A stretch of 8,920 nucleotides of DNA, taken from assembly GCA_031270875.1 (NCBI GenBank), contig JAISXC010000024.1:1-8920 (forward strand). Reading direction: 5' to 3'. The stretch is from Desulfovibrio sp. GTDB taxonomy: Bacteria; Desulfobacterota; Desulfovibrionia; Desulfovibrionales; Desulfovibrionaceae. How positions within the stretch are numbered: the first letter of the stretch is position 1; the number at the start of each line of letters is the position of its first letter. Below are positions 6,918-8,920 of this stretch, in pieces. The notes under the pieces were generated by a model. The model saw only the letters and a program-made list of their open reading frames with translations, did not search any database and was not told where the DNA came from. Both the position numbers and the translations under genes were made by a program.

Positions 6918-7913
6918 TCAGCCGCCAATGCTCGTCATGCGCCGCTTCGCCACGGCTTTGTCATGGGCGCGCAGCCGCAGAATATCCGTTCCCACCGGTT
7001 TCAGGAGGCAAATGCGGCGCAGGGCCTCCGCGAGGCGTTGGTCTGAAATGCGTTTTTCCCGGAGCAGGCCGCGCAGATTGTATTCCTTGTCGGCAAAGAG
7101 GCAGGTGCGCACATGCCCGTCGCTTGTCAGGCGCAGACGGTTGCAGGCGCGGCAGAAATGATCCGTCATGGACGTGATGAAGCCTATTCTTCCTCTGCCG
7201 CCCGCAACGGCGTACATGCGGGCCGGACCAGCGTTTCCCGTGCTGTCCGTGACCGGCGTCAGGCGCACGCGCCGGGAAATTTCCTCTTCTATTTCCGCGG
7301 CAGGCCAAAAATTTTCCCTGCTCCACAGCGTGCCGCTGCCCATGGGCATGAATTCGATAAATCGCAGATCGACGGGCAGCGTTCTGGCGGCATGGACAAA
7401 GTCGTCCACCTGGGTATTGTTGACGCCCCGCACGGCGACCACGTTGATTTTGACCTTCAGTCCGGCGGCAAGCAGTTTGTCCAGGGAGGCGATCACCGCC
7501 GGCAGGGCATCCCGCCCGGTCACGGCGGCAAAGGTGGCGCGGTCAAAGCTGTCCAGGGAAAGGTTCACGGCTTTGACGTCCAAACGCGCCAGCAGCGGCA
7601 CATGAGGCTCAAGCAGGGTTCCGTTGGTGGTGATGTGCAAAGCCAGGGCCGGCCAGCGTTTGCGCAGCATGGCGAGAAAGCTCGCGCACCCCTTGCGGGC
7701 AAAGGGCTCCCCGCCGGTTATCCGTATCTTGCTGATGCCCAGCGCCGTTGCAAGGCCGACAAAACGCAGCATTTCCTCATAGCGCAGAATGTCCGCGTGG
7801 GGGATGAATCGCTCGAATTTGCCGTTGCGGCAGTAGCGGCAGCGCAGGTTGCAGCGGTCCGTGACGGAAAGTCGCAAATAGCGCATGACGCGGCCGTGTG
7901 CATCCCTCAGCAA
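6918..7913 (-). CDS. moaA: GTP 3',8-cyclase MoaA (molybdenum cofactor biosynthesis)
   Basis: MoaA is a cytosolic radical SAM enzyme that converts GTP to 3',8-cyclo-7,8-dihydro-GTP, which MoaC then turns into cyclic pyranopterin monophosphate, the first stable intermediate of molybdenum/tungsten cofactor synthesis. The 331-residue length is typical. The radical SAM cluster motif CNLRCRYC gives Cys21, Cys25 and Cys28; GGEP (67-70) is the SAM-binding motif. The second, substrate-binding cluster is Cys254, Cys257 and Cys271 in CRACNRLRLTSDGHVRTC, including the conserved arginines. The chain ends in Ser-Ile-Gly-Gly, the functional C-terminal double glycine. The start is TTG at 7911-7913: GGAGG lies 8 bp upstream and the encoded N-terminus (D..GR......LRLSVTDRC) fits the family; the ATG at codon 10 would cut into it. 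No moaB, moaC or other cofactor gene is adjacent. Molybdopterin enzymes such as formate dehydrogenase are likely users in this kind of organism (inference). Confidence 0.95.
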   Translation of the reverse strand: MLRDAHGRVMRYLRLSVTDRCNLRCRYCRNGKFERFIPHADILRYEEMLRFVGLATALGISKIRITGGEPFARKGCASFLAMLRKRWPALALHITTNGTLLEPHVPLLARLDVKAVNLSLDSFDRATFAAVTGRDALPAVIASLDKLLAAGLKVKINVVAVRGVNNTQVDDFVHAARTLPVDLRFIEFMPMGSGTLWSRENFWPAAEIEEEISRRVRLTPVTDSTGNAGPARMYAVAGGRGRIGFITSMTDHFCRACNRLRLTSDGHVRTCLFADKEYNLRGLLREKRISDQRLAEALRRICLLKPVGTDILRLRAHDKAVAKRRMTSIGG

Positions 7914-7921
7914 AACCCCAC

Positions 7922-8015
7922 CTCCCCGTTCTTGCGGTATTTATGGGAAATCATGCGCATCCTTCCGCATGCCGCCGACATCCGGCAAGGGAGAGTCTTT
8001 CAGGAAAATGGGGAG
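7922..8015 (-). promoter_or_regulatory. Structured moaA leader that could hide the ribosome binding site
   Basis: Reading on the minus strand, CTCCCC (8015-8010) is complementary to GGGGAG (7927-7922), which contains the moaA ribosome binding site. After one mismatch, four more pairs are possible (TTTT with AGAA, one of them G-U). Enclosed between the arms are two small hairpins: TGCCG/CGGCA (7970-7987) and CATGCG/CGCATG (7952-7971), which overlap by two bases. A weak -10-like TATTCT at 8027-8022 would place the transcript start close to the first arm. Translational control of moaA by this leader is possible; a molybdenum cofactor riboswitch is the obvious family to test, but I cannot match its consensus by eye. 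Confidence 0.3.
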
Positions 8016-8051
8016 TTGCCAAGAATAAAAAATGGATTTACATAAGAGGCC

Positions 8052-8330
8052 ATGAAAAACCTCCGGGTCGTGATTTCCGTTGTTTGTCTCGCATGGCTGC
8101 CGCAGGCCGCATCCGCCTGGGACGGATTCGACGCCGCCACCACCGGCCTTGTGGAAATCATTCCCGACAGCCTTCCTTCACGCGGCGATACTGTGGATGT
8201 GCGGAACTATGACGGCGACACGACGCAAACCTGCCTCGTGGAAGACGTGACGCAAAATGCCCGCACGGTGGAAGTTCTGGTGCGCTCTCCCGACGGGGGA
8301 ACCAGAATGCTCATCATGGAGGGCCGTTGA
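8052..8330 (+). CDS. Small exported protein, DUF5334-like
   Basis: The 92-residue protein has a clear Sec signal peptide (KNLR, then a hydrophobic core, then AASA) with likely cleavage before Trp23, so the mature product is about 70 residues in the periplasm. The mature part, starting WDGFDAATTGLVEI and going on with short beta-like segments (TVDVRNYDGD, RTVEVLVRSP, TRMLIME), resembles DUF5334 proteins as I recall them (WDGYD...G..VEIE...VR.G..IEVYD). The function of that family is not known to me. There is one cysteine (Cys61). The start is the ATG at 8052; an in-frame stop at 8043 excludes a longer version, although the nearest purine-rich stretch (AAGAGG) is only 2 bp away, closer than usual. 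The gene diverges from moaA and is convergent with the next gene. Confidence 0.75.
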   Translation: MKNLRVVISVVCLAWLPQAASAWDGFDAATTGLVEIIPDSLPSRGDTVDVRNYDGDTTQTCLVEDVTQNARTVEVLVRSPDGGTRMLIMEGR

Positions 8331-8357
8331 GAACCCGGGTCTGAGGAAGTTTCCGGC

Positions 8358-8390
8358 ACATGCCGCGAAGAAATATTTTCGTGGCGATGT
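8358..8390. terminator. Hairpin between convergent genes
   Basis: ACATGCCGCGAA (8358-8369) can pair with TTCGTGGC-ATGT (8378-8390) over 12 pairs, with one G-U pair and one bulged G; the loop is 8 nt and AT-rich. It lies between the DUF5334-like gene and the convergent gene ending at 8402, where a bidirectional terminator is expected. No T run follows, so a strictly intrinsic terminator is not shown. Confidence 0.35.
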
Positions 8391-8401
8391 CCTCTCACTT
8401 G

Positions 8402-8920
8402 TCATCTGTCATTGAGCGCTGAGTTCTTTTCATGCCCGGGCAGCAGCAGAGAGAGGTTTTCGTCCCTGCCCCGCCCCTTGGGGCAGTTGTCTTGCAGTTG
8501 GCAGATTTCGCAGCCGCCCCGGTACGGGTAGTGGGTTACCACCGCATAGCGGCGGGAGAGCGCGGCGCCGTTTTCCTTGTACGGTAACCGCAATCGGGCC
8601 AGGGTTTCACGCAGGGCCGGGGTGGGGCGCGGCGAGGGCGCGCAACGGGCCTCCTCAATCTCCGGCAGCAACTCCTGCACGGCGCTCATGCACATGAACC
8701 GGGCCAGCGTGTTGACAAGCCAGCCCTCGGCAGGGGATGCAGCCCAGCATCCGTCCACCTGATTTTCCACGGATTCCGGCAGCCAGACGGCCAGCCAGGA
8801 GATTTTCTCCCCGCGCACCTCGTAAACCTGCAAGAGCGGCAGCCACTGTTCCCAGAGGGCGGCCAGGCGTTCGACCACGGCGCCTCCCAGGCGCGATTCC
8901 TGGCTCAGGGCCATATAGGC
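8402..8920 (-). CDS. Uncharacterised protein with a C-terminal cysteine cluster, possibly 5'-truncated
   Basis: I do not recognise this protein. The minus-strand frame is open to the window edge; an in-frame ATG at 8912-8914 would give 170 residues, but only 6 bp upstream are visible, with no ribosome binding site, so the true start may lie outside. The N-terminal half is tryptophan-rich and amphipathic (LAALWEQWLPLLQVYEV), with no signal peptide or membrane helix in view. A basic, proline-containing middle (about residues 89-112) leads to a cysteine cluster near the C-terminus, GGCEICQLQDNCPKG (Cys135, Cys138, Cys144 from that ATG), with further cysteines at 56, 75 and 91. The CxxCx5C pattern suggests a zinc or iron-sulfur site, but three ligands in the cluster do not settle which. 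Its codon use resembles its neighbours. It stops with TGA at 8402-8404, after the hairpin region shared with the convergent gene. Confidence 0.65.
   Translation of the reverse strand, partial: AYMALSQESRLGGAVVERLAALWEQWLPLLQVYEVRGEKISWLAVWLPESVENQVDGCWAASPAEGWLVNTLARFMCMSAVQELLPEIEEARCAPSPRPTPALRETLARLRLPYKENGAALSRRYAVVTHYPYRGGCEICQLQDNCPKGRGRDENLSLLLPGHEKNSALNDR

Noticed and set aside
8016..8043. Promoter TTGCCA-17 bp-TACATA for the DUF5334-like gene
   Set aside because: The spacing is ideal, but the -10 matches only three of six positions and the start of transcription would fall on the start codon.
7113..8045. Long plus-strand open frame opposite moaA
   Set aside because: It is antisense to a gene with complete catalytic motifs; it is typical of an open frame created by GC-rich codon use.

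Overview
The window looks like a chromosomal stretch from a moderately GC-rich deltaproteobacterium, most likely a Desulfovibrionaceae (Desulfovibrio-like) sulfate reducer. This rests on recalled resemblance: the RpoC C-terminus, a DUF1538 membrane protein paired with a P-II-like protein, a DUF5334-type small exported protein, and an NhaC antiporter of the anaerobe type. No database search was possible, so the taxonomy is an inference. I see no rRNA, tRNA, insertion sequence, CRISPR array or phage gene.

Layout. (1) 1-1932, plus strand: the C-terminal part of rpoC (RNA polymerase beta'), entering from the left edge. (2) 1960-3091, minus strand and convergent with rpoC: an NhaC-family Na+/H+ antiporter gene that is broken near its 3' end. 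The reading frame stops at 2084, while a separate frame (1960-2107) still encodes what looks like the protein's last membrane helix and acidic tail. The gene has probably lost an internal segment. (3) 3092-3342: no clear gene, but one minus-strand frame looks coding and may be a remnant. (4) 3343-4188, minus strand: an exported M15-type (VanY/D-Ala-D-Ala carboxypeptidase-like) zinc peptidase. (5) 4189-4608: a divergent intergenic region with a possible extended -10 promoter, inverted repeats and a 21-codon cysteine-rich ORF. (6) 4609-6114 and 6111-6788, plus strand, overlapping by 4 bp: a two-repeat DUF1538 membrane protein and a tandem-domain P-II-like protein, almost certainly one operon. 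(7) 6918-7913, minus strand: moaA, which makes the first intermediate of molybdenum cofactor, preceded by a leader that could fold and hide its ribosome binding site. (8) 8052-8330, plus strand: a small exported DUF5334-like protein. (9) 8402-8920, minus strand: an unrecognised protein with a C-terminal cysteine cluster, possibly truncated by the right edge.

How the parts may relate. The most distinctive unit is the DUF1538/P-II-like pair: an internally duplicated membrane protein with an internally duplicated small-molecule sensor translationally coupled behind it. DUF1538 proteins have been linked to cation/proton antiport, so the P-II-like partner may gate the transporter. The same window holds a damaged NhaC antiporter, so loss of one Na+/H+ system beside an intact alternative is a reasonable but untested idea. 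The remaining genes appear to be unrelated housekeeping or lineage-specific genes.
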